In this document: one piece after another, positions 12,950-20,707 of the stretch | Numbering within the stretch: position 1 is the stretch's first letter | Layout: each line of letters starts with the position of its first letter | From: Bacillota bacterium | GTDB lineage: Bacteria; Bacillota; Clostridia; Peptostreptococcales; Anaerovoracaceae | Length of the DNA stretch: 64,000 bases | NCBI GenBank assembly: GCA_030526355.1 | Contig: JAUNDC010000005.1 | Location: 62,001 to 126,000, forward strand | Direction of reading: 5' to 3' | The notes under the pieces: model-generated | Seen by the model: only the letters and a program-made list of their open reading frames with translations | Told to the model about the DNA's origin: nothing | The model's database searches: none | Translations under genes and position numbers: made by a program

Positions 12950-15889
12950 CTATTTCCACTGGATTCCTTCTTTACCAAGTGAACCGAATTCAACGTTTTC
13001 AGGCTTGGAAGGTGTGAGTGGATTGTTCTTGATATCTTCGATTGCATCATACAGGTCTGATCCCAGGAAGTATGGTTCAGGCTCGTTAGGGTTAGGTTCG
13101 CCCTTAGCGAGAGCATCGATTCCGGCCTTGATCTTGGCAGGTGTAGCAGGGATTTCGTAAATTCTTACGCCTACTGCATTGTTGATAGCGTTGATTACTG
13201 CCATGTGGTCTGATGACTGGAATGCTTCTGAAGCTCCGGATGAACCGAAAGGTCCTCTAGGGTCATGTCCGCCGACATCGATTGAAACCAGCTTGTCAGG
13301 AACATCCTTGATGTATGGTACTCCGGCACGGAACATGTTGGTGTGCTTTTCAACATCGCTGTAGTCTTCGCTTAATGCGAATCCGATAGCGTGTGAGATA
13401 CCGCCGTTGATCTGACCTTCTACTGCCTGGATGTTACCAGGTTTACCAATCCAGTATACACAAGTCATTCCTGTACATGTAGTTTTACCTGTAGCTACTT
13501 CTACATCAACCTCTGCCATGAAGAGGGCATATGTATATGTATAAGTAGGGTTACCGCTTCCATCGTTAGGGTCGAGGTCGTAGAAGTAATCATATTCGTC
13601 AACTGTTGCCCAGTCTCCGTTGTATCTTGTAGGGATTCCTTCTGCGATCATTTCGTCATATGTTCTATAAGTGCCGTCAGGCTTTCTCATAGCATCTGCA
13701 ATGTTCTTTGCAGCTACTATACTTGCTTTACCATTAGCATAGTGAGATCTTGAACCAGCTGATTCACCAGTGTTAGGACAGTATTTGCTGTCTGTCTGGA
13801 TCAGCTTGATATCGTCAGGAGTTACGTCAGGGAAGTAAGGCTTCAGTGCTTCCAGAGTACAGATGAGTGAACCCTGGTCTCCGCCCTGGCCCTGATCCTG
13901 CCATGTGTCGTATTTTCTGAACTTAGGTCTGTCACCAGGCATCAGCTCGAGAGCTACGTGAGCTTCGTCAACTGCACCCAGACCTACGTTGTATCCACCC
14001 CATGCGATACCTACGCCCTTCTTGATTTCATCTGTTGATTCAGCCTTAGCTTTGGCAACAGCTTCTTCATAATGAGGCTTCATCTTGTCCATCATTTCTT
14101 CCATTGGATAGTGGAGGAAAGGATACTGGTTCAGGTTGTCCTGACCTTCTCTTGCTATATTCTTATATCTGATTTCGAATGGGTCGATTCCAGCCTTTTC
14201 TGCCAGCATATCTACCAGTGCTTCTGATGCAGTGAATGCCTGAGGAGCACCGTAGCCTCTGTATGCAGTACCGAAGGAGTGGTTTGTAACCGCTACTCTG
14301 GAAAGTCCTACTGCATTCGGCATGTAGTAAGGGTAGAACATGAATCTTGAAATCTTAGTGAGCTTGTCATCACCCAGTTCGAAGAATGGACCGTGGTCGA
14401 GTCCTGCATCGAATTCACCTGCAACGAACTTACCGTCCTTATCGCATGCCAGCTTGGCATTGAAGTAGGTCGGTGAACGCTTACCGGACACTGCCATGAA
14501 CTGAGCGTAGTCCATTGAGAGTGAGCAAGGCATTCCTGTAACCTTGGTAGCGATACCTACCATTGAGTATGTGTGTGCACTCATTGCCCATCCGAATGAA
14601 CCACCTGTAGGGTTTTCGATAACTCTGAGGTTTTCAACAGGGATACCAATAGCTTCTGCCATATCGTCTCTGTCAAAGTATAATGTCATTGTCTTGCAGT
14701 GTACACAGAGGTTGTTGTCTTCATCGTAGTAAGCCTGCATTACGTCACCTTCGATTGACATGTGAGGCTCTCTTGACGAGAAGAATGAACCTTCTACTGA
14801 GTATGCTGCATCTTCGATGAGCTCAGGAACGTGTTCGTGGTCACCCTTGAGAACAGGAAGCTCTGAATAGATGTTGGCACCATATGTATCAGGCAGCCAG
14901 TCATGGATCTTCTCTGCATCAGGAGTAACAGCTTCGAGGTATGTCATGTATTCAGGCAGCGGTTCGAGCTCAACCTTTACTGCTGCAGCAGCTGCCTTAG
15001 CATGTTCTCTTGTGTCAGCGCAAACCAGTGCAACTACATCGCCATAATAAAGGATTTTATCTTCAGCCAGAATGTGGTGAGCCTGCTGCAGTTCAACAGT
15101 TCTTTCTGAGAATGCATAAGTCATCAGCTTGTTGGCACCTTCAACATCCTTAGCTGTGATGATTCTTACAACGCCCGGCATCTTTTCTGCTTCGCTGCAG
15201 TCAATGTTGATGATCTTGGCGTGGCTGTATTTTCTCGGCTGAACCAGCTCAACCTTCAGTGTTTCTGCAGGCATGTGGAGTTCCACATCATCACCGTAGT
15301 CACAAACACCGCAGGCCTTGGCCATAGCGTTTGGTCTGATAAGCGGCTTGCCGTAGAAGTTGCCGATATCCTTTGACCAGTCGTATGTGATGTCTTCGAA
15401 TGTCTTCTCACCGCGCATGATTGCAGCAGCTTCCATTACAGTATCAACGATCTGCTTGTAGCCTGTGCATCTGCAGACATTTCTGTGCTTCTGGAACCAG
15501 TCTCTTACTTCTTCTCTTGTAGGATTGTCGTTTTCCTGAAGAAGCTGGAAAGCTGATACGATAAATCCAGGCACGCAAAAACCGCACTGCACAGCACCCA
15601 GATGAACCCATGCATACTGGAGAGCATGGGGGTGAAGAACAGTACCGATACCTTCGATAGTGATTATCGAGCTGTATTCTTTAACGCTCTTGATTTTCTT
15701 GGTACATGAACGGATTACTTTTCCGTCAAGAATAACTGAACATGCTCCGCATACACCTGTGCCGCAGCCTACCTTTGTACCGGTAAGTCCGAGACGGCGA
15801 AGTACGGAAGCAAGAGTGTCCTTTTCAGGATCACAAATGAACATACGGTCTGCACCGTTGATGTTCAGTGTCATTTTCTGCAAATTCAT
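12950..15889 (-). CDS. molybdenum hydroxylase, Mop-type aldehyde oxidoreductase (copy 2)
   Basis: This 979-residue paralogue of the arm 1 enzyme has a nearly identical first 60 residues (MTLNINGADRMFICDPEKDT). Both [2Fe-2S] motifs are intact (CGTGVCGAC; QCGFC and CRC), there is no FAD domain, and the molybdenum domains follow with GTAYRGYGAPQAFTASEALVD and GSSGASEAFQSSDHMA. The substrate-channel regions differ from copy 1, so the substrates may differ. The start at 15889 is chosen because GGAGG is placed correctly; an ATG at 15901 overlaps that site. It opens the arm 2 operon and has its own promoter with the same architecture as copy 1. Confidence 0.92.
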   Translation of the reverse strand: MNLQKMTLNINGADRMFICDPEKDTLASVLRRLGLTGTKVGCGTGVCGACSVILDGKVIRSCTKKIKSVKEYSSIITIEGIGTVLHPHALQYAWVHLGAVQCGFCVPGFIVSAFQLLQENDNPTREEVRDWFQKHRNVCRCTGYKQIVDTVMEAAAIMRGEKTFEDITYDWSKDIGNFYGKPLIRPNAMAKACGVCDYGDDVELHMPAETLKVELVQPRKYSHAKIINIDCSEAEKMPGVVRIITAKDVEGANKLMTYAFSERTVELQQAHHILAEDKILYYGDVVALVCADTREHAKAAAAAVKVELEPLPEYMTYLEAVTPDAEKIHDWLPDTYGANIYSELPVLKGDHEHVPELIEDAAYSVEGSFFSSREPHMSIEGDVMQAYYDEDNNLCVHCKTMTLYFDRDDMAEAIGIPVENLRVIENPTGGSFGWAMSAHTYSMVGIATKVTGMPCSLSMDYAQFMAVSGKRSPTYFNAKLACDKDGKFVAGEFDAGLDHGPFFELGDDKLTKISRFMFYPYYMPNAVGLSRVAVTNHSFGTAYRGYGAPQAFTASEALVDMLAEKAGIDPFEIRYKNIAREGQDNLNQYPFLHYPMEEMMDKMKPHYEEAVAKAKAESTDEIKKGVGIAWGGYNVGLGAVDEAHVALELMPGDRPKFRKYDTWQDQGQGGDQGSLICTLEALKPYFPDVTPDDIKLIQTDSKYCPNTGESAGSRSHYANGKASIVAAKNIADAMRKPDGTYRTYDEMIAEGIPTRYNGDWATVDEYDYFYDLDPNDGSGNPTYTYTYALFMAEVDVEVATGKTTCTGMTCVYWIGKPGNIQAVEGQINGGISHAIGFALSEDYSDVEKHTNMFRAGVPYIKDVPDKLVSIDVGGHDPRGPFGSSGASEAFQSSDHMAVINAINNAVGVRIYEIPATPAKIKAGIDALAKGEPNPNEPEPYFLGSDLYDAIEDIKNNPLTPSKPENVEFGSLGKEGIQWK

Positions 15890-15926
15890 AATTGCCTCCA
15901 TTTTGCTTTCTTTTTTAAGAAATAAC

Positions 15927-15944
15927 GTTTACTTGCTGATTGTT
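15927..15944 (-). promoter_or_regulatory. 18-base leader motif shared with the tungsten enzyme gene
   Basis: AACAATCAGCAAGTAAAC (minus strand) lies 38 bases before the hydroxylase 2 start. An identical 18-mer lies upstream of the tungsten-type oxidoreductase gene at 18409-18426 in the opposite orientation, and its core recurs before hydroxylase 1. Confidence 0.5.
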
Positions 15945-15970
15945 AATGTCTTGACAACATTATTACCTAT

Positions 15971-16000
15971 ATAATATCAATTTTTTGCATATAGTGTCAA
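15971..16000 (-). promoter_or_regulatory. promoter of hydroxylase operon 2
   Basis: TTGACA (16000-15995) and TATTAT (15976-15971) on the minus strand are separated by 18 bases, about 80 bp before the start codon. The GTTGACACT context is shared with the promoter of hydroxylase 1. Confidence 0.65.
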
Positions 16001-16044
16001 CGAACGCCCTTTGCAAAATGGTATTAATTTGCTACAAAAACCAT

Positions 16045-16102
16045 AATTAGTATGCTGAAATAGCCCTTAAAATTATCAAGAGCTTAGATTGGCATACTAA
16101 TT
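16045..16102. repeat. perfect 11-bp inverted repeat, 36-bp spacer
   Basis: AATTAGTATGC (16045-16055) and GCATACTAATT (16092-16102) are exact reverse complements. The repeat is 45-100 bp upstream of the hydroxylase 2 promoter and could be a pair of operator half-sites or a cruciform. It lacks terminator features. Confidence 0.5.
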
Positions 16103-16215
16103 GAATATTATCTGAATTTTTTGTTTTGCGTGCAAAATCACGCTGTTTAGAATGTCAACAATCCGACGCTGCCAGCAGCTTTCATTCTGTCGGAATCTGT
16201 GTCAGTGACAGGATA

Positions 16216-16443
16216 TCAGCCTCCTGCCATTATCCGCAGGATTTTGACATCGTCGTTTTCTGTTAAAGTGCGTGTTTCATACTCAGCCTTGAGAAGCTGA
16301 GTGCCATTAATCCAGACCGCAGCCTTTTTGAGGCCGCGTATCCGGATAAGGTCTTTAATGGTGGTGTTATTGTCGATTAATGTTTCTTTTTTATTGATTG
16401 TAACCTTGATTTTGTCTTCCATTGTAATATATGTTATATCCAT
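16216..16443 (-). CDS. MoaD/ThiS-like sulfur carrier protein
   Basis: This 75-residue protein has a ubiquitin-like beta-grasp pattern (KIKVTINKKETLIDNNTTIKDLIRIRG, then a GTQLLKAEYETRTLTENDDVKIL stretch) and ends in MAGG. The exposed C-terminal Gly-Gly is the hallmark of sulfur carriers that form a thiocarboxylate. Dedicated MoaD-like genes often accompany tungsten aldehyde oxidoreductases, and this one overlaps the end of that gene by 10 bases. The ATG at 16443 is given; ATG at 16422 (MEDKIKV, 68 residues) fits the usual family length better, and neither has a clear ribosome binding site. Confidence 0.8.
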   Translation of the reverse strand: MDITYITMEDKIKVTINKKETLIDNNTTIKDLIRIRGLKKAAVWINGTQLLKAEYETRTLTENDDVKILRIMAGG

Positions 16444-18314
16444 TCAAGACCGAGTCGTTTAATTGTTTCTTCGGTCGGATTTCCTGTTTCGGGATCCCAG
16501 CCTGCATATCTGTAATATGTAGTGAGGGTCTGTTCGAACTGCTCAGGAGTAATCTGTGCGATTTCTCCCTCTGTATATTCAACAGGGAGAAAAGCCTTTT
16601 TAGGAAGGACGTCATCTTTTCTTGTGAAGCCTAGTTTCTGGTTGAAAAGCTTCATCATGTTGATACGTCTTTCTCCGATTTCCTGCAGCTCATCGATGGT
16701 GACATCCCATCCGATTGCTGCCTTGCAGAATTTTACAAGCTCTTCAGGTCCATAAAGCTGCCATGCAGGTCCCCATGCGAACTGGCAGAGACAGAGGGTG
16801 TCCATCATAGCATAGAATTTCTGTGTCGCGTATGCGAATTTCGCTTTGTTGTCATCCAGAACTCCGTATCGATCGCATTTTTCAAAGGTATCCAGCATGT
16901 TGGGCCACAGCCAGTTCTGATCATCATCAGGTGCCATGAGTGCCGGGTCATGTTCAGATGACTGATGATCTGCTCCAAACGGGTTAGCTGCATAGTTCAG
17001 TGCAAGATTAGGCTTGAACTGTACCATATGGGCAGGCCATTCCTGACCCTTGCATGCAACAACTAAATCCTCGGCTTCAGGGCCAAGCTCTTTTGCAGCA
17101 GCAGCACTGCCTTTTGCCAGCAGCGCACCGATGCCTTCTTCCTTGGCTGCAATTTTTTTGATAAGTATATCAAATACTTCGCCGTTTCCGTATTTCAGCT
17201 CGAGACCATCTGTCTGCTCTGTTGTCAGGATGCCTTTTTCGAAGCAGTCCATTGCCCATGCGATAGTGGCTCCGCAGCTTATTGTATCCATTCCGTACAT
17301 GTTGCACAGCTGGTTGGCATGGCATATGTCTCCTAGGTCTGTGTTGCCACAGTAGGAGCCAAAGGTGGCCAGCGTTTCATATTCAGGACCGCCGTATCGA
17401 GGTTCTGCCTTGCCCGGTATATCTACGACACCCTTGCATCTGATGGCACATCCGAAGCAGGTGTCTCTTTCTTTTAATACTGTTTTCGTAATAGTTGTTC
17501 CTGCCGTTTTGATCCAGTCCTCCATGATGTTTTCATCCCAGTTGTAGGATGGCAGGAAACCTTCTGCCGCATGCCCGTCAACGCATCCTGCAGATCCGTT
17601 GAGTGATGTATCAACGATGACATCGTTTGCAGCCATTCTTTCTTTGACGTTAAGTGTAAGCTCCTTGAATGCAGGAAAATCTTCAGGTACAACAGCAGGT
17701 GCTTTTTTTACAACAAGCGCCTTGAGGTTCTTTGAACCCATTACCGCTCCGACGCCGTTTCTGCCGTTTGCTCTGCTGAGACGATGCATAATCGACGCAT
17801 AGGATACCAGATTTTCACCTGCAGGTCCTATGATGGAGGATTCGAAACTTCTGTGACCGAGTTCAGCTGCGATAGCTTCCTCCGCATCTCCTGTAATCAT
17901 TCCCCACATTGCCGAAGCATCGCGTATTTCAACCTTATCCCCTTCTATGTAAAGGTACACGGGTGAGGATGCTTTGCCTTTGAATACAATGGAATCCCAG
18001 CCGTTGCATTTAACTGCTGCGGGGATGAATCCGCCAACCTGGGAATCTCCCGCGGTTCCGGTAAGAGGACTTTTGGTGGTGACACACATACGACTCTGCC
18101 CACTTATCGGAGTTCCGGTAAGTGGTGATACAGAAAATATCAGCATATTGTCAGGAGACAGAGGATCAACTTCAGGATCCATTTCACTGAGCATTATGTA
18201 CATGCCCAGTGCTGAGCCTCCCGGGTATTTTCTGTAGGTTTCGGCGTCAAGGGTTTCGACTCTTGTTTCTCTTGCGGTCAGGTCGACATATAGAATTCGT
18301 GCATTTTTTATCAT
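16434..18314 (-). CDS. aldehyde:ferredoxin oxidoreductase family tungsten enzyme
   Basis: This 626-residue protein belongs to the tungsten-bis-pterin AOR family. It would oxidise aldehydes to acids with ferredoxin, or run in reverse. The N-terminal domain starts with KNARILYVDLTARETRVE and contains the pterin-binding stretch KYPGGSALGMYI. RANGRNGVGAVMGSKNLKALVV is a second conserved segment. DTCFGCAIRCKG near residue 290 gives three [4Fe-4S] ligands, and DTLCLCQFAW near 510 provides the fourth. Length matches the family (about 600-630). The start at 18314 is supported by GGAG six bases upstream; an upstream GTG (18326) overlaps that site. It forms a two-gene unit with the MoaD-like gene. Confidence 0.9.
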   Translation of the reverse strand: MIKNARILYVDLTARETRVETLDAETYRKYPGGSALGMYIMLSEMDPEVDPLSPDNMLIFSVSPLTGTPISGQSRMCVTTKSPLTGTAGDSQVGGFIPAAVKCNGWDSIVFKGKASSPVYLYIEGDKVEIRDASAMWGMITGDAEEAIAAELGHRSFESSIIGPAGENLVSYASIMHRLSRANGRNGVGAVMGSKNLKALVVKKAPAVVPEDFPAFKELTLNVKERMAANDVIVDTSLNGSAGCVDGHAAEGFLPSYNWDENIMEDWIKTAGTTITKTVLKERDTCFGCAIRCKGVVDIPGKAEPRYGGPEYETLATFGSYCGNTDLGDICHANQLCNMYGMDTISCGATIAWAMDCFEKGILTTEQTDGLELKYGNGEVFDILIKKIAAKEEGIGALLAKGSAAAAKELGPEAEDLVVACKGQEWPAHMVQFKPNLALNYAANPFGADHQSSEHDPALMAPDDDQNWLWPNMLDTFEKCDRYGVLDDNKAKFAYATQKFYAMMDTLCLCQFAWGPAWQLYGPEELVKFCKAAIGWDVTIDELQEIGERRINMMKLFNQKLGFTRKDDVLPKKAFLPVEYTEGEIAQITPEQFEQTLTTYYRYAGWDPETGNPTEETIKRLGLEWI

Positions 18315-18383
18315 ACGTATCTCCACCTTTCGTTATATGAAATCCTTCCGCCTACCGGAACGATTTCTTTCAAAATGCACATA

Positions 18384-18495
18384 AGCCTGACTGCGCACTT
18401 TTCTACGCAACAATCAGCAAGTAAACAGCAAATTATGAAGTTAAGAAACATTTGCAGTTAAAAAGAATTGCAATAAAAAAGTGCGCAGTCAGGCT
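18384..18495. repeat. perfect 19-bp inverted repeat, 74-bp spacer
   Basis: AGCCTGACTGCGCACTTTT (18384-18402) is the exact reverse complement of 18477-18495. The whole unit is 112 bp, upstream of the tungsten enzyme. The size and terminal symmetry resemble a small non-autonomous mobile element (MITE) or a large leader hairpin. No flanking target duplication is evident. Confidence 0.6.
18409..18426 (+). promoter_or_regulatory. second copy of the 18-base leader motif
   Basis: AACAATCAGCAAGTAAAC lies 95 bp upstream of the tungsten enzyme start, inside the 19-bp inverted repeat. It is identical to the motif in the hydroxylase 2 leader. Confidence 0.5.
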
Positions 18496-18826
18496 AGAAA
18501 AAACATTATATAATAATTTCCAGTCTCCTTCGCACAATGGCAGGCCACAGAATCGCTTCTGAAACCCTAACGTCCTCGCCGGCATCGTGTGTCTAACGAG
18601 AATCGGAGAGTATTCAATTGTTGTTCTGCTAACATTTTACTTTCATGTGGATGTAAATGTCAACTGTTTTTTTGTATATGCTGATAATAGCACAAAAACT
18701 GCCCCTGAACAATTCGCGGAATAACATAAATGAGGGCGAAATGTTATCGGGGTAACATTTGAGTGGTTTAATTTGACCCTTTGTGCAGCTTTCTATACCA
18801 AATAGGAAAAAAATAACAAAAATGTA

Positions 18827-18855
18827 TTGACAAACCAATTACATAATTGTAAAAT
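18827..18855 (+). promoter_or_regulatory. promoter of the first Rpn-type gene
   Basis: TTGACA (18827-18832), 17-base spacer and TAAAAT (18850-18855). The predicted leader is about 125 bases and contains a small CATCTGC/GCGGATG hairpin. Confidence 0.6.
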
Positions 18856-18984
18856 TATACCATCAAAACATCTGCAGGGAGAATCCTTTTATATGATTGT
18901 ATCTCCAACCCACGATAGTACTTAATGAGCACATGACCATTTGCCATCTGCCTGCGGATGTTTGGATTTAAGCAGGAGGAAAAT

Positions 18985-19731
18985 ATGAACAAACCTAAAC
19001 ATACATATAAAGACAATACATTCTGTACACTTTTCAACGATAAAGAGCGGATTATCGAGCTATATAATGCCCTTACCGGCAGCAATTACGATAAAGACAC
19101 TCCGGTTGAAATCGTCACGCTGGAAAATACTTTTTTTGGTGATCGCATAAACGATCTTTCGTTTATCATTGATCACAGATGGATAATTTTAACGGAGCAG
19201 CAGAGCACGCTTTGCCCGAACCTGCCGCTGAGGTCACTGGTATATATCGCGAGGGAATATGAGAAGCTGGTATTTTCACGGGACATTTACAGCAAAAAGC
19301 TTGTGAAGATACCGACGCCTGAGTTTTATGTGTTCTATAACGGTGCGGAAGATGCGCCGGTCGAACAAAAACTGCTACTGTCTGATGCATTTATGACAAA
19401 AGCGGCTGCCATTGAGGAAAGTATCAGGGAGTGTGAGTCGGAGGGAATTCTGGCTGACTTTTTGAAAGAACATGGTGGTGATGTTATGAGTTTTTTGTTT
19501 GAGAAGATGACGCGAGAAGAGTGCGAGGCTGTCAGAGAGGCTGATGGGTATGCTTCCGGCTATGAGCAGGGCGAAGCCGCCGGATTCAAGCGAGGCGAAG
19601 ATGTCGGATTTGAACGTGGTGAACGACAGAAAGCAAGTGCTATAGCTATGAATTTAAAAAAATCAGGATTTGATATCGAGGTAATAGCAGCCAATACAGG
19701 CCTGACAAAAGAAGAGATAGAGAAACTGTAA
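18985..19731 (+). CDS. Rpn-family PD-(D/E)XK nuclease/putative transposase, internally deleted copy
   Basis: This 248-residue product starts MNKPKHTYKDNTFCTLFNDK and is nearly identical to the full-length copy at 25605. It contains the N-terminal nuclease domain (FFGDRINDLSFIIDHRWIILTEQQS fits the D-x(n)-ExQ pattern of the PD-(D/E)XK family) and ends in IEVIAANTGLTKEEIEKL. Compared with the other copy it lacks 53 residues (159 bp, in frame) after AFMTKAA. The deletion endpoints are 7-bp GCGGCTG direct repeats, so slipped recombination is likely. It also lacks one 8-residue unit of the C-terminal GxxxGE repeat. The start is set by AGGAGG. It may be inactive or altered. Confidence 0.85.
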   Translation: MNKPKHTYKDNTFCTLFNDKERIIELYNALTGSNYDKDTPVEIVTLENTFFGDRINDLSFIIDHRWIILTEQQSTLCPNLPLRSLVYIAREYEKLVFSRDIYSKKLVKIPTPEFYVFYNGAEDAPVEQKLLLSDAFMTKAAAIEESIRECESEGILADFLKEHGGDVMSFLFEKMTREECEAVREADGYASGYEQGEAAGFKRGEDVGFERGERQKASAIAMNLKKSGFDIEVIAANTGLTKEEIEKL

Positions 19732-19752
19732 TTTGCAATCTAGAGAATGTGG

Positions 19753-19798
19753 AGTCTCCAAATACTGCTTGTGATGAGCGTATTTGGAGACTTTTTTG
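19753..19798 (+). terminator. intrinsic terminator after the first Rpn gene
   Basis: AGTCTCCAAATAC and GTATTTGGAGACT form a perfect 13-bp stem with a 14-base loop, followed by a run of T (TTTTTTGTT), 21 bases after the stop. Confidence 0.8.
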
Positions 19799-19938
19799 TT
19801 AATATCTTCATAATACTGGGAAATAGTCTCCAAACAGATGATTTTTTACTGATATTTGGAGATTTCAAGCCGTGGAACAGCTGTGGAACATATTAAAGTC
19901 TCCAAATGACATCTTTAAGACAATTAATTGGAGACTTT
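19753..19938 (+). repeat. array of three GTCTCCAAAT hairpins
   Basis: The arm (A)GTCTCCAAAT occurs forward at about 19754, 19826 and 19898 and reversed (ATTTGGAGAC or close variants) at about 19782, 19853 and 19926. This makes three successive hairpins about 72 bp apart. The first doubles as a terminator. The same array follows the second Rpn copy. Confidence 0.65.
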
Positions 19939-20259
19939 CAGAAAGAAACCTCGAGCGCAGATGCCTTTTGATATGAGAGTGTATTCTCTTGAACCCCTCG
20001 AAAGTAATTGCATATCAAGCTCGCTATGTCAGGTTTGTGTATTTTTTTAACTGAAGAACTTACCTAAAGAGATAATTCATCGGCACTGTGGCTTTCCTGA
20101 TGCGAAGAAAAGAGCTTCAGAATAAAGTGTTAGCACAGATAAATTAAAAACAGTATCATATGTGAAACAAATTAAAATAACAAAAAAGTGTTGTCTCAAT
20201 AACGTATGCTGTGATAAAGTATAGCGTAAAGGAAGAAATAAATTTAATATAGTAGAGCG

Positions 20260-20397
20260 ATTCCGAACGTGAAGACCTAAGGGCGCGTAAAGTGAACTTG
20301 ATTTGTTGTAAGAAATCGGGTTTCATATCAGGTTTATGGTCGAACGTCGATGGGTAATGCCGGAAACAGCATTGCCTCCCGCATTTTGGAAAGGAAT
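20260..20397 (+). ncRNA. molybdenum-cofactor (Moco) type riboswitch, with extra stem
   Basis: The 3' part GCCGGAAACAGCATTGCCTCCC followed shortly by TTGGAAAGG (split here at 20360-20394) closely matches the Moco RNA motif of E. coli moaA leaders, where GCCTCCCGTATCTGGAAAGG is the hallmark. Closing arms ATTCC (20260) and GGAAT (20393) form P1, and GAAGACC/GGTCGAAC segments follow the second copy in this window. Unlike that copy it has an insertion that folds into a 10-bp stem (AACTTGATTT with AAATCGGGTT, two G-U pairs). An intrinsic terminator follows directly. The RNA class is recognised by eye; ligand binding is not shown. Confidence 0.8.
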
Positions 20398-20414
20398 GGT
20401 ATTAAAAGCAAACC

Positions 20415-20449
20415 ACTCTTTCCCGTATTTAAGGAAAGAGTTTGTTTTT
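20415..20449 (+). terminator. terminator/expression platform of the first riboswitch
   Basis: ACTCTTTCC and GGAAAGAGT form the stem, followed by TTGTTTTTG. It lies 18 bases after the aptamer. Sequence from the aptamer's GGAAAGG could pair with the CTCTTTCC arm, giving a simple antitermination switch. Confidence 0.75.
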
Positions 20450-20461
20450 GCTGTATACAAT

Positions 20462-20494
20462 TGATTTGTATATATTTCGTTATAATACAAATCA
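20462..20494 (+). promoter_or_regulatory. 10-bp inverted repeat over a possible promoter
   Basis: TGATTTGTAT (20462-20471) and ATACAAATCA (20485-20494) are exact reverse complements. A TATAAT (20481-20486) lies at the inner edge of the right arm. This could be an independent, operator-controlled promoter for the surface-protein gene downstream of the riboswitch terminator. The -35 element is not convincing. Confidence 0.4.
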
Positions 20495-20707
20495 GTAATA
20501 TGCGCTAAGGGAAAGGAATTGACACGACTATGAGCAGTAAATCAAATATATCAATATATTCATTACGTGCATTTTGCTGCAAAATTTCAATAAAGACAAT
20601 AATAGAGCCATCCTTAGAGCACAGGAGCATTTTATGATTTCTGTAGTCTGAAGATGGTTTTGTTGTATAAAGAATCACAATTATTAATTATGAATGAGGA
20701 GGAAAAC

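Larger units (their letters stand above)
15890..16215. other. 326-bp gap upstream of hydroxylase 2
   Basis: This stretch contains the 5' leader with the 18-base motif, the promoter of hydroxylase 2, an 11-bp perfect inverted repeat, and about 100 bp after the MoaD-like gene with a loose TCCGAC/GTCGGA hairpin. No reading frame here looks real. Confidence 0.6.
18315..18984. other. 670-bp gap between the tungsten enzyme and the Rpn gene
   Basis: The gap holds a 19-bp inverted repeat enclosing the 18-base shared motif, about 330 bp (18500-18826) in which I find no gene or clear signal, then a good plus-strand promoter and a 125-base leader for the Rpn-type gene. Confidence 0.6.
18971..20449 (+). 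repeat. first copy of a duplicated Rpn-hairpin-riboswitch block
   Basis: Homology to 25591-27162 begins at AGCAGGAGGAAAAT just before the Rpn start codon and continues through the gene, the TCTCCAAAT hairpin array and the riboswitch with its terminator. The intergenic parts have diverged considerably while the genes remain close to identical. The two copies bracket the two surface-protein genes. Confidence 0.75.
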
